NCBI RefSeq assembly: GCF_005221325.1
Contig: NZ_CP039889.1
Coordinates: 1,054,001 to 1,118,000 of the forward strand
Length of the DNA stretch: 64,000 nucleotides
DNA from: Agrobacterium tumefaciens
GTDB lineage: Bacteria; Pseudomonadota; Alphaproteobacteria; Rhizobiales; Rhizobiaceae
Direction of reading: 5' to 3'
Shown here: in pieces, positions 54,839 to 64,000 of the stretch
Layout: each line of letters begins with the position of its first letter
How positions within the stretch are numbered: position 1 is the stretch's first letter
Position numbers and translations under genes: made by a program
The notes under the pieces: generated by a model
What the model saw: only the letters and a program-made list of their open reading frames with translations
Told to the model about the DNA's origin: nothing
The model's database searches: none

Positions 54839-55720
54839 TTACAGTCGTTGATAACGCTTCAGGATTTCAAGGATCCGGTCGTCCTGCTCTTGATCCGGCA
54901 GAAGGGCCGGCTGGCGACTGGCACCGACGGAGGGATCTTGCAGGTAGAGTGAGCGCTTGACCATGGCGGGTGCGAAACCGAGGGCGTAGAGATCGGTGCG
55001 GAAATTGGCATAGATCGCCTGCTGGCGCTCAGCCTCGGCGATATCGCCAGCGTTGAATGCGTTGAGAATGCCTGCAAGCACATCCGGCAGGGCGTTACCG
55101 AGGCCGGAGATGCAGCCGGCGGCACCGTTCTGCAGCGACCAGAGAACGAGGTGGTCCGGACCGGAATAGACCTCGAAACCCGGCATGTCCTTCGCCACCT
55201 GAAGATAGGCCTCGAGCGTCTGCTGCGCCCCGCCGGAATCCTTGATGCCGGCGATATTGCCATGAGACGCGAGTTTGCGCGCTGTTTCCGGCTCGATGTG
55301 GTTCTGGGTGCGGGCAGGAATATCATAGAGATAGACCGGCGTTTCCACGGCATCGGCCACCGTCGAGAAATGGCGGATCAAGCCATCCTGCGTGCAGGCA
55401 ATGAAGAAGGGCGTGATGACGGCAATGCCGTCGATGCCGATACGGTCAAAGGCTTTGGCAAGTTGCAGGGTTTCGAACGTGGCCGGCATGCCGGCATTGA
55501 CGATCACCCTGGCTCGGCCGGCCACCTCGTCCACCACCTCTTCCGTCAGGCGGATTTTTTCCTCATGCGTCAGCGCGGTGAAATCGCCGTTGGTGCCGGC
55601 GCACATGATGTTGTTGCCCGCCGCCACCTGGCGGCGCACCTGCGCGCGGGTCGCCTCGTAATTGATGGTTTCGTCCTCGTTGAAACAGGTGACGAGTGCG
55701 ACGAAAGCTTGTTTGCTCAT
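54839..55720 (-). CDS. DapA/NanA-family aldolase (class I lyase)
   Basis: 293-residue (beta/alpha)8 enzyme of the dihydrodipicolinate synthase / N-acetylneuraminate lyase family. Schiff-base Lys160 is in AGIKDSGG, Tyr132 in YLYDIPART, and the oxo-acid-binding loop is CAGTNGDFTALT in place of the usual GTTGE. It cleaves or forms 2-oxo acids; the GIKDSGG form is nearer to catabolic aldolases than to true NanA. It overlaps the ABC ATPase by 4 nt. Last gene of the minus-strand operon, with a sialidase-like gene divergent. Confidence 0.85.
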   Translation of the reverse strand: MSKQAFVALVTCFNEDETINYEATRAQVRRQVAAGNNIMCAGTNGDFTALTHEEKIRLTEEVVDEVAGRARVIVNAGMPATFETLQLAKAFDRIGIDGIAVITPFFIACTQDGLIRHFSTVADAVETPVYLYDIPARTQNHIEPETARKLASHGNIAGIKDSGGAQQTLEAYLQVAKDMPGFEVYSGPDHLVLWSLQNGAAGCISGLGNALPDVLAGILNAFNAGDIAEAERQQAIYANFRTDLYALGFAPAMVKRSLYLQDPSVGASRQPALLPDQEQDDRILEILKRYQRL

Positions 55721-57357
55721 GGGAGAACTCCGCTTGAATTTTCAATAGCATGGCCGGCCGCCTCTTGATGCCGGGATTGCATATCGGGATCCGGATCGAG
55801 GCTGGCAGCAAGCAGCGCGCGGGTATAGGCCTCACGCGGCGCTTCGAACACCTGCCGCACCGTGCCGAACTCCACTACCTCTCCCCGCTGCATAACCATG
55901 ACGTGATCGGCAAAATCCCGCACGACAGGAAGGTCATGGGCGATGAAGATGAAGGAGAGACCCATGTCGCGGCGCAGCTTGTCCAGAAGCGCGATGACCT
56001 GCGCCTGAACAGAAACATCGAGCGCCGAGACCGCCTCGTCGCAGATGATGAGCTTCGGCTCCAGCGCCAGCGCGCGGGCAATGGCGATCCTCTGCCGCTG
56101 GCCGCCGGAAAACTGGTGCGGATAACGACGCATATGTTCCGGCGAGAGGCCCACCTGCTGCAGCAACTCGCCGACCCGTTCGCGCCAATTCGCTTTCGGC
56201 AATATGTCGGGATGGATGACCCAGGCTTCGGAGATCAGCTGGAACACCGTCATGCGGGGGTTAAGCGACTGTGTGGGGTCCTGGAACACCATCTGCAGAT
56301 CGCGCCTCAGCGCAAACAATTCCGCTGGCGACAGCTTGAACAGGTCCCGCCCCTTCCATAGGGCGCTGCCCGCATCCGGTTCGTCGAGCCGCAGTAGAAT
56401 GCGCGCAAGCGTCGATTTGCCGGAACCGCTTTCGCCGACGACGGCAATGGTCTCGCCGGCCATCAGGTCGAAAGAGACGCCCTTCAGCGCTTCGAATGCG
56501 CCGTAACGCTTTCGCACATCGCGCACGCTGAGCAGCGGTTCACCCTTTGCTTCCGGCTGATGCATTTCGCCCTTGCCGGGGGCGGCATTGATGAGCTTGC
56601 GGGTATAGGGATGCTGCGGATTGCGGTAAACCTCGCGGACCGTGCCCGCTTCCACCAGCACGCCCTTTTCCATCACCACCACCCGGTCGGCGATTTCGGC
56701 GACAACGCCGAGATCGTGGGTGATGATGAGCACGGCCATGCCGGTCTCCCGCTGCAACTCCTTGAGCAGCGCAAGCACTTCGGCCTGCACCGTCACGTCA
56801 AGCGCGGTGGTCGGCTCGTCGGCGATCAACAGATCGGGCCGCAGCGCAAGCGCCATGGCGATCATGACACGCTGACGTTGGCCACCGGAAAATTCATGCG
56901 GATATTTTGAGAGCGCCCTGTCGGGATCGGGAATGCCGACACGGGCGATAAGTCGTCTCGCCTCCGCTTCAGCTTCCGCCTTGCCCATGCCGTGGGTGGT
57001 CATCGCTTCGCGGATCTGCCAGCCGACGGTATAGACGGGATTGAGATGGCTGAGCGGATCCTGAAAGATCATGGCGATACGCCGGCCATTGATCTCGCGG
57101 CGCGCCTCGTCCGGCATGGTCAGCAGGTCTTTGCCGTCGAGCAATATCTGGCCGCCACCAATGCGCCCGGGCGGCATGTCAATGAGGTTCATGATGGCCG
57201 AGGACGATACCGATTTTCCGGAACCGCTTTCGCCGAGGATCGCCAGCGTTTCGCCACGGTCGATATGGTAGGAAACATCCTTCACCGCGTTCACGACACC
57301 GCTTGCGGTGTGAAACTCCACGGAAAGGTTGCGCACGTCGAGAAGATGGTCAGCCAT
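55717..57357 (-). CDS. Dipeptide/nickel-type ABC transporter, fused double ATPase (DppD-DppF)
   Basis: 546 residues containing two complete ABC domains. First: Walker [10 protein letters not shown], signature [19 protein letters not shown], Walker [13 protein letters not shown]. Second: [40 protein letters not shown]. Each has the oligopeptide-family C-terminal extension ([15 protein letters not shown] and [19 protein letters not shown]). It energises the permease pair upstream. Overlaps its neighbours by 4-8 nt. Confidence 0.92.
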   Translation of the reverse strand: MADHLLDVRNLSVEFHTASGVVNAVKDVSYHIDRGETLAILGESGSGKSVSSSAIMNLIDMPPGRIGGGQILLDGKDLLTMPDEARREINGRRIAMIFQDPLSHLNPVYTVGWQIREAMTTHGMGKAEAEAEARRLIARVGIPDPDRALSKYPHEFSGGQRQRVMIAMALALRPDLLIADEPTTALDVTVQAEVLALLKELQRETGMAVLIITHDLGVVAEIADRVVVMEKGVLVEAGTVREVYRNPQHPYTRKLINAAPGKGEMHQPEAKGEPLLSVRDVRKRYGAFEALKGVSFDLMAGETIAVVGESGSGKSTLARILLRLDEPDAGSALWKGRDLFKLSPAELFALRRDLQMVFQDPTQSLNPRMTVFQLISEAWVIHPDILPKANWRERVGELLQQVGLSPEHMRRYPHQFSGGQRQRIAIARALALEPKLIICDEAVSALDVSVQAQVIALLDKLRRDMGLSFIFIAHDLPVVRDFADHVMVMQRGEVVEFGTVRQVFEAPREAYTRALLAASLDPDPDMQSRHQEAAGHAIENSSGVLP

Positions 57358-58273
57358 GCTTGCGGCCCTTCATTTCCAGCCGCCAGCGCTGCACGGGGTC
57401 AAGCGCGATGCGCAGCCAGTTGGACAGCAGGTTAAGCGACAGGGTGGTGAGGATGATGGCAAGCCCCGGCCAGAAGGAGAGCCACCAGGCATTGGTGAGA
57501 TATTGCCGCCCCTGGGAAATCATCAGGCCCCAGGTGATTTCCGGCGGCTGAATGCCGATGCCGAGGAAAGAGAGAGCGCTTTCCGCCAGCATCACGTAGG
57601 CGAAATCGAGCGTCGCCAATGTCGTCAGCGTCGGCAGCACTACCGGCAGGATATGGCGGAACAGGATGCGTTTGCCGGATGCGCCCATGACGCGCGCAGC
57701 CTGCACGAACATGCGTTCGCGCACCTCCAGCACCTCCGCCCTCGTGGTGCGGATATAGACGGGGATGCGGGTGATCGCCAGAACCAGCATCAGGTTGAGG
57801 ATGGAGGAGCCGAGCAGATAAAGTACGATGACCGCTATCAGCAGCGACGGAAAGGACATGATCACATCGGCCAACCGCATGATGATCTGGCCGGTGCGGT
57901 TCGAAGAAAAGCCGGCGATCAGGCCAAGCACGGTGCCGGTGACAGCGGAGAGAAGCACGGCGCCCGCAGCAATCATCAGCGTGTTTTGCGTGGCGGCGAC
58001 GATGCGTGCAAAAAGCGAACGGCCGAGCGCATCCGCCCCCAGCCAGAAATACCATTCGCGCTGCCAGTCGAACGGAGCGAGGTTGCGCCCGCGCAGGTTC
58101 TGTTTCGTCGCGAGATCACCAAGCCAAGCCGGGCCGACAAAGGCGAGGACGACGACAATAACGAGGAAGATCGCGGCACAGAGCGCGAATTTATCCGCCC
58201 ACAACATGCGCAGCATGCGTGTTGCGAATGAGGGCTCGTCGATGATCTGGGTGTCGGCGTTCAAAAGGCTCAT
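57350..58273 (-). CDS. Peptide-type ABC transporter permease (DppC family)
   Basis: 307 residues with an N-terminal cytosolic segment, about six helices, and the EAA loop EVRERMFVQAARVMGASGKRILFRHILP. The GADALGRSLFARIVAATQNTL motif is typical of DppC/OppC. Pairs with the DppB-type permease 15 bp upstream. Confidence 0.92.
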   Translation of the reverse strand: MSLLNADTQIIDEPSFATRMLRMLWADKFALCAAIFLVIVVVLAFVGPAWLGDLATKQNLRGRNLAPFDWQREWYFWLGADALGRSLFARIVAATQNTLMIAAGAVLLSAVTGTVLGLIAGFSSNRTGQIIMRLADVIMSFPSLLIAVIVLYLLGSSILNLMLVLAITRIPVYIRTTRAEVLEVRERMFVQAARVMGASGKRILFRHILPVVLPTLTTLATLDFAYVMLAESALSFLGIGIQPPEITWGLMISQGRQYLTNAWWLSFWPGLAIILTTLSLNLLSNWLRIALDPVQRWRLEMKGRKHG

Positions 58274-58288
58274 GGCTGAACGGTCCCC

Positions 58289-59203
58289 TCAGTGCCGGAT
58301 ACGCGGATCGAGCAACGCATAGGCGATATCGATCAGAAGGTTCATCAGGAAGATGACGAGCGCGGTCACGAGAATGGCGGCCAGAACGACGTTGAAATCC
58401 CGCTGAAGAATGGAATCGATCATCAGCTTGCCGACGCCTGGGAAACCGAAGATGGTTTCGACGATGACAGCGCCGTTAAGCAGGCTTGCCGCCTGATCGC
58501 CGATGACGGTGATGACCGGCAGCATGGCGTTGCGCAGGGCATGGATGAAGATGATCGGCCCGGATTTCACACCCTTGGCGCGCGCCGTTTTCACGTAAGC
58601 TGACGACAAAGCGCCGATCATCGAGCCGCGCACCACCTGCACGATGATACCGAAGGGGCGCACGAACAGCACCGAAATTGGCAGAATCCAGTGCAGCACC
58701 GAGCCGGTGCCTGATGTAGGCAGCCAGGCGAGATTGACGGAAAAAACCACGATCGCCACGATGGCCAGCCAGAAATCCGGAACCGAGGCACCGATCAGCG
58801 AAATGGTCGAGGCCATGCGGTCGAAAAAGCCGCCAGACCGGAAAGCCGCAAGCGAGCCGACAACGATGGCCGCCGTGGTGACGAGCGACATGGTGATAAC
58901 CGCGAGCCAGAGCGTCCAGACAAAAGCTTCCAACACCACATCCAGCGCCGGACGGGCTTTTCTGAGCGATTCCCCGAGATCTCCCGTCATCACATCGCCC
59001 GCATAACGCAGGAACTGCACCATCAGCGGATCATTCAGCCCGTGCAGCGCACGAAACTGCTGCTTCAATTCCTCCGAAGCCTCAACTGGCAGAAACAGCG
59101 CGGCCGGGTCCCCCGTCAGGCGGGAAAGGAAGAAAACCATCACGATGAGGCCGATCAGGGAAATCAGGCTCGCAACGGAACGTTTTCGGATGAAGCTCAG
59201 CAT
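58289..59203 (-). CDS. Peptide-type ABC transporter permease (DppB family)
   Basis: 304 residues, about six helices. N-terminal family pattern VFFLSRLTGDPAALFLP and EAA loop SAYVKTARAKGVKSGPIIFIHALRNAMLPVITVIG are typical of DppB/GsiC. It follows the binding-protein gene by 75 bp. Confidence 0.92.
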   Translation of the reverse strand: MLSFIRKRSVASLISLIGLIVMVFFLSRLTGDPAALFLPVEASEELKQQFRALHGLNDPLMVQFLRYAGDVMTGDLGESLRKARPALDVVLEAFVWTLWLAVITMSLVTTAAIVVGSLAAFRSGGFFDRMASTISLIGASVPDFWLAIVAIVVFSVNLAWLPTSGTGSVLHWILPISVLFVRPFGIIVQVVRGSMIGALSSAYVKTARAKGVKSGPIIFIHALRNAMLPVITVIGDQAASLLNGAVIVETIFGFPGVGKLMIDSILQRDFNVVLAAILVTALVIFLMNLLIDIAYALLDPRIRH

Positions 59204-59278
59204 GGTTGCCTCCGGTTTTTCAACACGGCGGCAAGGCTTTCGCCCTGCCGCCGCTCTTTGGCGTATAAGATACCGGCT

Positions 59279-60787
59279 TTACTTGATGCCGATTTCCGAA
59301 AGCTGCAGCATCGAGTTGGTGGCGATGGTGGGCTTGAAATCCAGTCGTTCGGAGACGCGGGAGAAGCCGACCATGTGGAACAGAAGCACATCCGCCACCA
59401 CGTCGTCGTGCAGGTAGGCGATGAGTTCGGACCACAGCTTGGCGCGCTCGTCACCGACGGCTGCGGAGGCCCGTTCGATCAGGTCATCCACCTTGGGGTC
59501 CGAGAAGCCGGACTGCGTGCCCTTGGTGGCGTATTTGAAGAACATGGTGAAGGACGGGTCGCCCTTGGAATTGTCGTGCATGGCGGCGACGATCTGCGGG
59601 CCGCGGCCTTCCTTGAAAGGCTTGGAATAATAGCTCTCGTGTTCGGCCACTTCCACGAATTTCAGGTCGATCTTGAAGCCGACTTCCTGCAGCTGCTGCT
59701 GGATAGCCTCCATGATTTCGGTGACATTGGGGAAATTCGCCGTGCGCGCGATGATGGTGATCGGCGTATCCACTTTCACGCCGGCAGCCTTGGCTTCCTC
59801 GAGCAGCTTCTTTGCGCCATCGGGGTCATAGGGGAAAACCTTGACGTCGGGGTTCCAGCCAAGCGTGGTCGGCGGAACGAGCGCGGTTGCCAGCACGGCA
59901 CCTTCAGGAACCAGCGTGCCGAGGAAGGCCTGCCGGTCGATGGCGAGGTTGAGCGCGCGGCGCACCCGCACATCGTTCAGCGGCGCGATATTGTGGTCGA
60001 GGCGCATATAGACCGTTTCACTGTCGAGATAGGAAAAATCGGTCTTCGCATTCGTGGCGTCGAGCTGGGAAATGGAAGGCGAAAGATCGGCCTCGCCGGT
60101 CTGTACCATGGCGGCGCGAACGGAAGGATCGGCACGGAAAAGATAGGTCGCTTCCGTTACCTCAGGCTTCTTGCCCCAATAATCATCACGCGCGGTCAGA
60201 ACGATCTGCTGGCCGGGCGTCCAGTTGGTCAGCTTGTAAGGGCCGGTGCCGACAGGCTCGCGGATGAATTCCATCTTGGTTTCTTCCGGAACGATCGTGA
60301 CCAGCGACATCAGGAGCGGCAGGATAGGCTGGGCCGGATCCGTCTTGAAATCGATCGTGTAGTCATCGACAACCGTTGGCGTCACCGTCATGCCGCCGAA
60401 ATAGCGGCGGGATTCGCAGGCGTTCTTGTCGCTCATGATGCGTTCGAAGCTGTGCTTCACATCCTTGGCATCAAAACCCGTACCGTCGGAAAACTTCACG
60501 CCCTGACGCAGGTGGAAACGCCAGCTGCCATCCGAGTTCTGTTCCCATTTTTCGGCAAGGCGCGGCTGCACGCCGTTCTTGCCGCGCACATCAAGCTCGG
60601 TCAGCGTCTCGCTGACGTTTTCCATGATGATGCGGCCAATGTTGGAACGCGTGGCCATGCAAGGCTCCAGCAGGTCCGCCTCTTCCGCCAGCACGATCTT
60701 GATCGGCCCCGATGCCGCAAGCACCGGCGAAACCGCGGCGCTGAGGGAACCCAGAACAAGGGCGCCCGCAATCAATGACTTCTTCAT
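59279..60787 (-). CDS. Peptide-type ABC transporter substrate-binding protein (SBP family 5)
   Basis: 502 residues with a Sec signal peptide (ends near VLA-ASGPIK) and the family 5 pattern: EEADLLEPCMATRSNIGRIIMENVSETL, then RFHLRQGVKFSDGTGFDAKDVKHSFERI. Start ATG 60787 with GGGAGGAG upstream; the frame runs on 5' without a better start. The family also takes up non-peptides such as nickel, opines, oligosaccharides and, in Haemophilus ducreyi, sialic acid. The divergent sialidase-like gene makes a sugar-acid ligand plausible. First gene of the operon. Confidence 0.9.
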   Translation of the reverse strand: MKKSLIAGALVLGSLSAAVSPVLAASGPIKIVLAEEADLLEPCMATRSNIGRIIMENVSETLTELDVRGKNGVQPRLAEKWEQNSDGSWRFHLRQGVKFSDGTGFDAKDVKHSFERIMSDKNACESRRYFGGMTVTPTVVDDYTIDFKTDPAQPILPLLMSLVTIVPEETKMEFIREPVGTGPYKLTNWTPGQQIVLTARDDYWGKKPEVTEATYLFRADPSVRAAMVQTGEADLSPSISQLDATNAKTDFSYLDSETVYMRLDHNIAPLNDVRVRRALNLAIDRQAFLGTLVPEGAVLATALVPPTTLGWNPDVKVFPYDPDGAKKLLEEAKAAGVKVDTPITIIARTANFPNVTEIMEAIQQQLQEVGFKIDLKFVEVAEHESYYSKPFKEGRGPQIVAAMHDNSKGDPSFTMFFKYATKGTQSGFSDPKVDDLIERASAAVGDERAKLWSELIAYLHDDVVADVLLFHMVGFSRVSERLDFKPTIATNSMLQLSEIGIK

Positions 60788-61109
60788 TCCGTTCTCCTCC
60801 CAGATCAGAAATTCAGCAACATGGCGGCGCACCGCAAGGGGAATTCTGAAAAGCCCCGTCTCCTGCATTGAGGAGCATGGCGTGCGGATGACTGTCTCCT
60901 CCACCCGTGAGCAGAGCATCGGCGTTATCGCGTTTTTTGTCAATTTATTTTTCAGATCGATTTTTTATTCACGCAAAATATCTTATTTTTATCATTTAAA
61001 AACAGATATTTAATTTCATAAATCAAAAAAATACGACCTCGTTTTTACATCAAATAAACTTGACAACTTTTTGAATATGTCATTTTCATCAGGACAAGAG
61101 GAGACCACG
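60788..61109. promoter_or_regulatory. A/T-rich divergent promoter with two inverted repeats
   Basis: 322 bp between the binding-protein and sialidase-like genes, very A/T-rich from 60925 to 61090. It contains AAATATCT / AGATATTT (60976-60983 and 61004-61011) and TGACA / TGTCA (61061-61065 and 61078-61082), the latter inside a TTGACA that could be a -35 box. No regulator gene for this cluster lies in the window. Confidence 0.5.
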
Positions 61110-62302
61110 ATGACCCCTGATGACATCGCTCACGCCATGACCGGAGCCATGCACGCCGTGTCGGAAAACCGGCAGGAAGCCTTCCTGCCGTCGCCGATGA
61201 TCCAGAACCATGCGAGCTTCCTGCACCTTCTCGATGATGGCACCCTGCTCTGCGCCTGGTTCGGCGGCACATTGGAAGGCAAGTCGGATATTTCGATCTT
61301 CGCATCCGTACTGACGCCCGATGCGACCAGCTGGGGAGCCCCGCAGCGACTCAGCCACGACTCCGCCCATTCCGAACAGAATCCGGTTCTCTTCACCGCG
61401 CCGGATGGCACCCTCTGGCTGTTTCACACCGCTCAGCCTTCAGGCAATCAGGATGAATGCCGCATCCGCATGGCACGCATTCACCGCGACGCGGCGGAAG
61501 CGGAAAAACTCACATCCGAGGAGGGGCGCTTCCTCGATCTTCCCAAGGGCTGCTTCATCCGCGCGCCGCTTCGCATTCGCGACGACGGCGCCTGGCTCCT
61601 GCCGATCTTCCGCTGCGTCCAGCGTCCCGGCCAGAAATGGAACGGCAGCCACGACACAGCGGCGCTCGGCATATCCCCGGACAATGGCGCGACATGGACA
61701 TTGCAGGAATTGCCTGACTCGATCGGCTGCGTGCATATGAGCCCGGTTGCGGCAGAAGAGGAGCGCTACGCCGCCTTCTTCCGCCGTCGCCAGGCGGATT
61801 TCGTCTATCGCACGGAAAGTGCTGATGGCGGCCGCTCCTGGTCGAAACCGCAGCCGACGGACGTGCCCAACAACAATTCGTCCATTGCCGTCATCAGGCT
61901 CGCTGACGGCCGGCTGGCAATGATCTGCAATCCGATCAATGCGCAAGAATCCAGTGACCGGCGCGCCTCGCTCTATGACGAGCTGGGCGAGGAGGACGAC
62001 AGGCCGGATGCCGATCCGAGCGGCGGATGCGTGCCAATCTGGGGCGTGCCGCGGGCTCCGGTCTCCATCTGCCTGTCCGATGACGACGGGCGCACCTTCC
62101 CCACGCGGATTCTGATCGAGGATGGGCCGGGCACCTGCCTGTCAAACGATTCCACGGATGGCCGCAATCTCGAAATGTCCTATCCATGGCTTCTGGAAGC
62201 GCCGGACGGTACGCTGCACGCAAGCTACACCTATCATCGCCGCGCAATCAAATATGTTCGGCTGGCGCCCGGCTGGGCCGACGCCAAGGACGGGAGAAAA
62301 AG

Positions 62303-62306
<4 letters not shown>
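61110..62306 (+). CDS. Exo-alpha-sialidase-family (BNR) glycosidase-like protein
   Basis: 398 residues of the BNR_2 / sialidase-like six-bladed propeller group. Three Asp-boxes are visible: SPDNGATW (189-196), SADGGRSW (237-244) and SDDDGRTF (323-330). N-terminal [27 protein letters not shown] and HSEQNPVLF with FIRAPLRI also fit the fold. No signal peptide, so it is cytoplasmic and would act on an imported oligosaccharide or glycoside. ATG 61110 has GAGGAG upstream. It overlaps the PdxA-type gene by 4 nt. Real substrate unknown. Confidence 0.82.
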
Positions 62307-63255
<949 letters not shown>

Positions 63256-63259
<4 letters not shown>

Positions 63260-64000
63260 GCACCATGTCCACAGCTCCGATTCTCATCCACCAGCCGCGC
63301 AAGCTCGCCGTCGGCGCTGGCACGATTGCGCAGGTCGGCGCCTTCGCCGGCAAAACCACCTCGACCCTGGTGATCGCCACGCCGCTGACGGCTAAATTTG
63401 TCGACCGGCTGCAATTGCAGGGCCCCTTTACCGTTTTCGACGCCATTCCCGGTGAGCCGGATACCGCCACACTCGATGCAGCACTTGCTGCGGCGCGCGC
63501 GGCCAAACCCGATCTCGTCATCGGCCTCGGCGGCGGTTCTGTCATGGATGTGGCAAAGCTCGTCGCGGCGCTGTGGAACTCCAGCCAGATGCTTGAAGAC
63601 GTCGCCGGGCCAAACAGGGTTGCCGGGCGCGATACGCGGCTCGTGCAGATCGCCACCACCGCCGGCACCGGTTCGGAAGCCGGTATCCGTTCGCTCATCA
63701 CCGATCCTGTCAAGGGCAGCAAGATCGCGGTCGAAAGCCCTTATCTGATCGCGGATTTTGCCGTTCTCGATCCGGAACTCACCTATTCCGTACCACCGGC
63801 CGTGACCGCGGCGACGGGGGTGGATGCCATGGCCCATTGCGTAGAGGCTTTCACCAACCGCAAGGCCCATCCGATGATCGACGGTTTTGCCCGCATGGGC
63901 TTTGCGCTGGTCGGCAAATATCTGGCGCGCGCCGTTCGCGATGGCGCCGATACTGAAGCGCGGGAGGGCATGATGCTCGCCTCCTATTACGGCGGCATCT
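63256..64000 (+). CDS. Iron-containing alcohol dehydrogenase, 3' end outside window
   Basis: 248 codons visible from ATG 63256 (ATGA overlap with the pdxA-type stop). NAD-binding [12 protein letters not shown] and the metal-binding region [19 protein letters not shown] show the group III Fe-ADH / maleylacetate-reductase family. [10 protein letters not shown] is the conserved nucleotide loop. It would oxidise or reduce an intermediate of the same pathway as the preceding genes. Confidence 0.88.

Noticed and set aside
54686..54952. 88-codon plus-strand ORF beyond the tRNA
   Set aside because: No family pattern, poor start context, and its second half is antisense to the DapA-family gene.

Overview
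The window is chromosomal DNA of an alphaproteobacterium in the Rhizobiaceae, most probably Agrobacterium or a close Rhizobium relative. GC is high, genes are dense and in small operons, and much of the content is solute uptake, LysR/GntR regulation and catabolic islands. The operons ansP-ansA/aspA, hutXWV-hutH2 and kdpFABCDE are of rhizobial type. The organism is inferred from gene content only. No phage, IS element, CRISPR array or rRNA was seen; there is one tRNA-Ser(CGA).

Layout. 1-1 kb: 3' end of a threonine aldolase. 1-9.4 kb (minus): complete kdp potassium pump operon with kdpD and kdpE at its end and two extra mini-ORFs. 9.5-14.4 kb: asparagine use (permease, asparaginase, divergent aspartase, GntR repressor) with a matched pair of candidate operators. 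14.5-20.7 kb: RND efflux pump with two lipoprotein adaptors and a divergent TetR gene. 20.7-26.3 kb: HutC-type regulator, histidine/betaine-type ABC transporter and a histidase homologue that lacks the MIO-forming Ala-Ser-Gly. 26.5-36.2 kb: NepI-like exporter, MYG1 protein, a Cys/Met-metabolism PLP enzyme with an Lrp regulator, two LysR-controlled oxidoreductase/hydrolase units, and a small membrane protein. 36.4-46 kb: sugar-acid/deoxysugar catabolic island (SDR, mutarotase, GntR regulator, aldo-keto reductase, UxaA-type dehydratase, ribose-type ABC transporter) with one 16-bp palindrome in front of four transcription units.

46-51.6 kb: folate-independent methionine synthase pair mesX-mesD facing a cobalamin riboswitch that leads into a thioesterase and a MetR-type regulator. 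51.6-54.6 kb: LysR/MFS pair, a 35-residue membrane mini-protein and the tRNA. 54.8-64 kb: DapA-family lyase, peptide-type ABC transporter, a sialidase-fold hydrolase, a PdxA-type dehydrogenase and the start of an iron alcohol dehydrogenase, which together look like an uncharacterised catabolic system.

The most interesting points are the MIO-less HutH2, the apparent B12-riboswitch-to-MetR-to-MesXD arrangement, the four-site GntR palindrome regulon, and several mini-proteins below usual annotation size.
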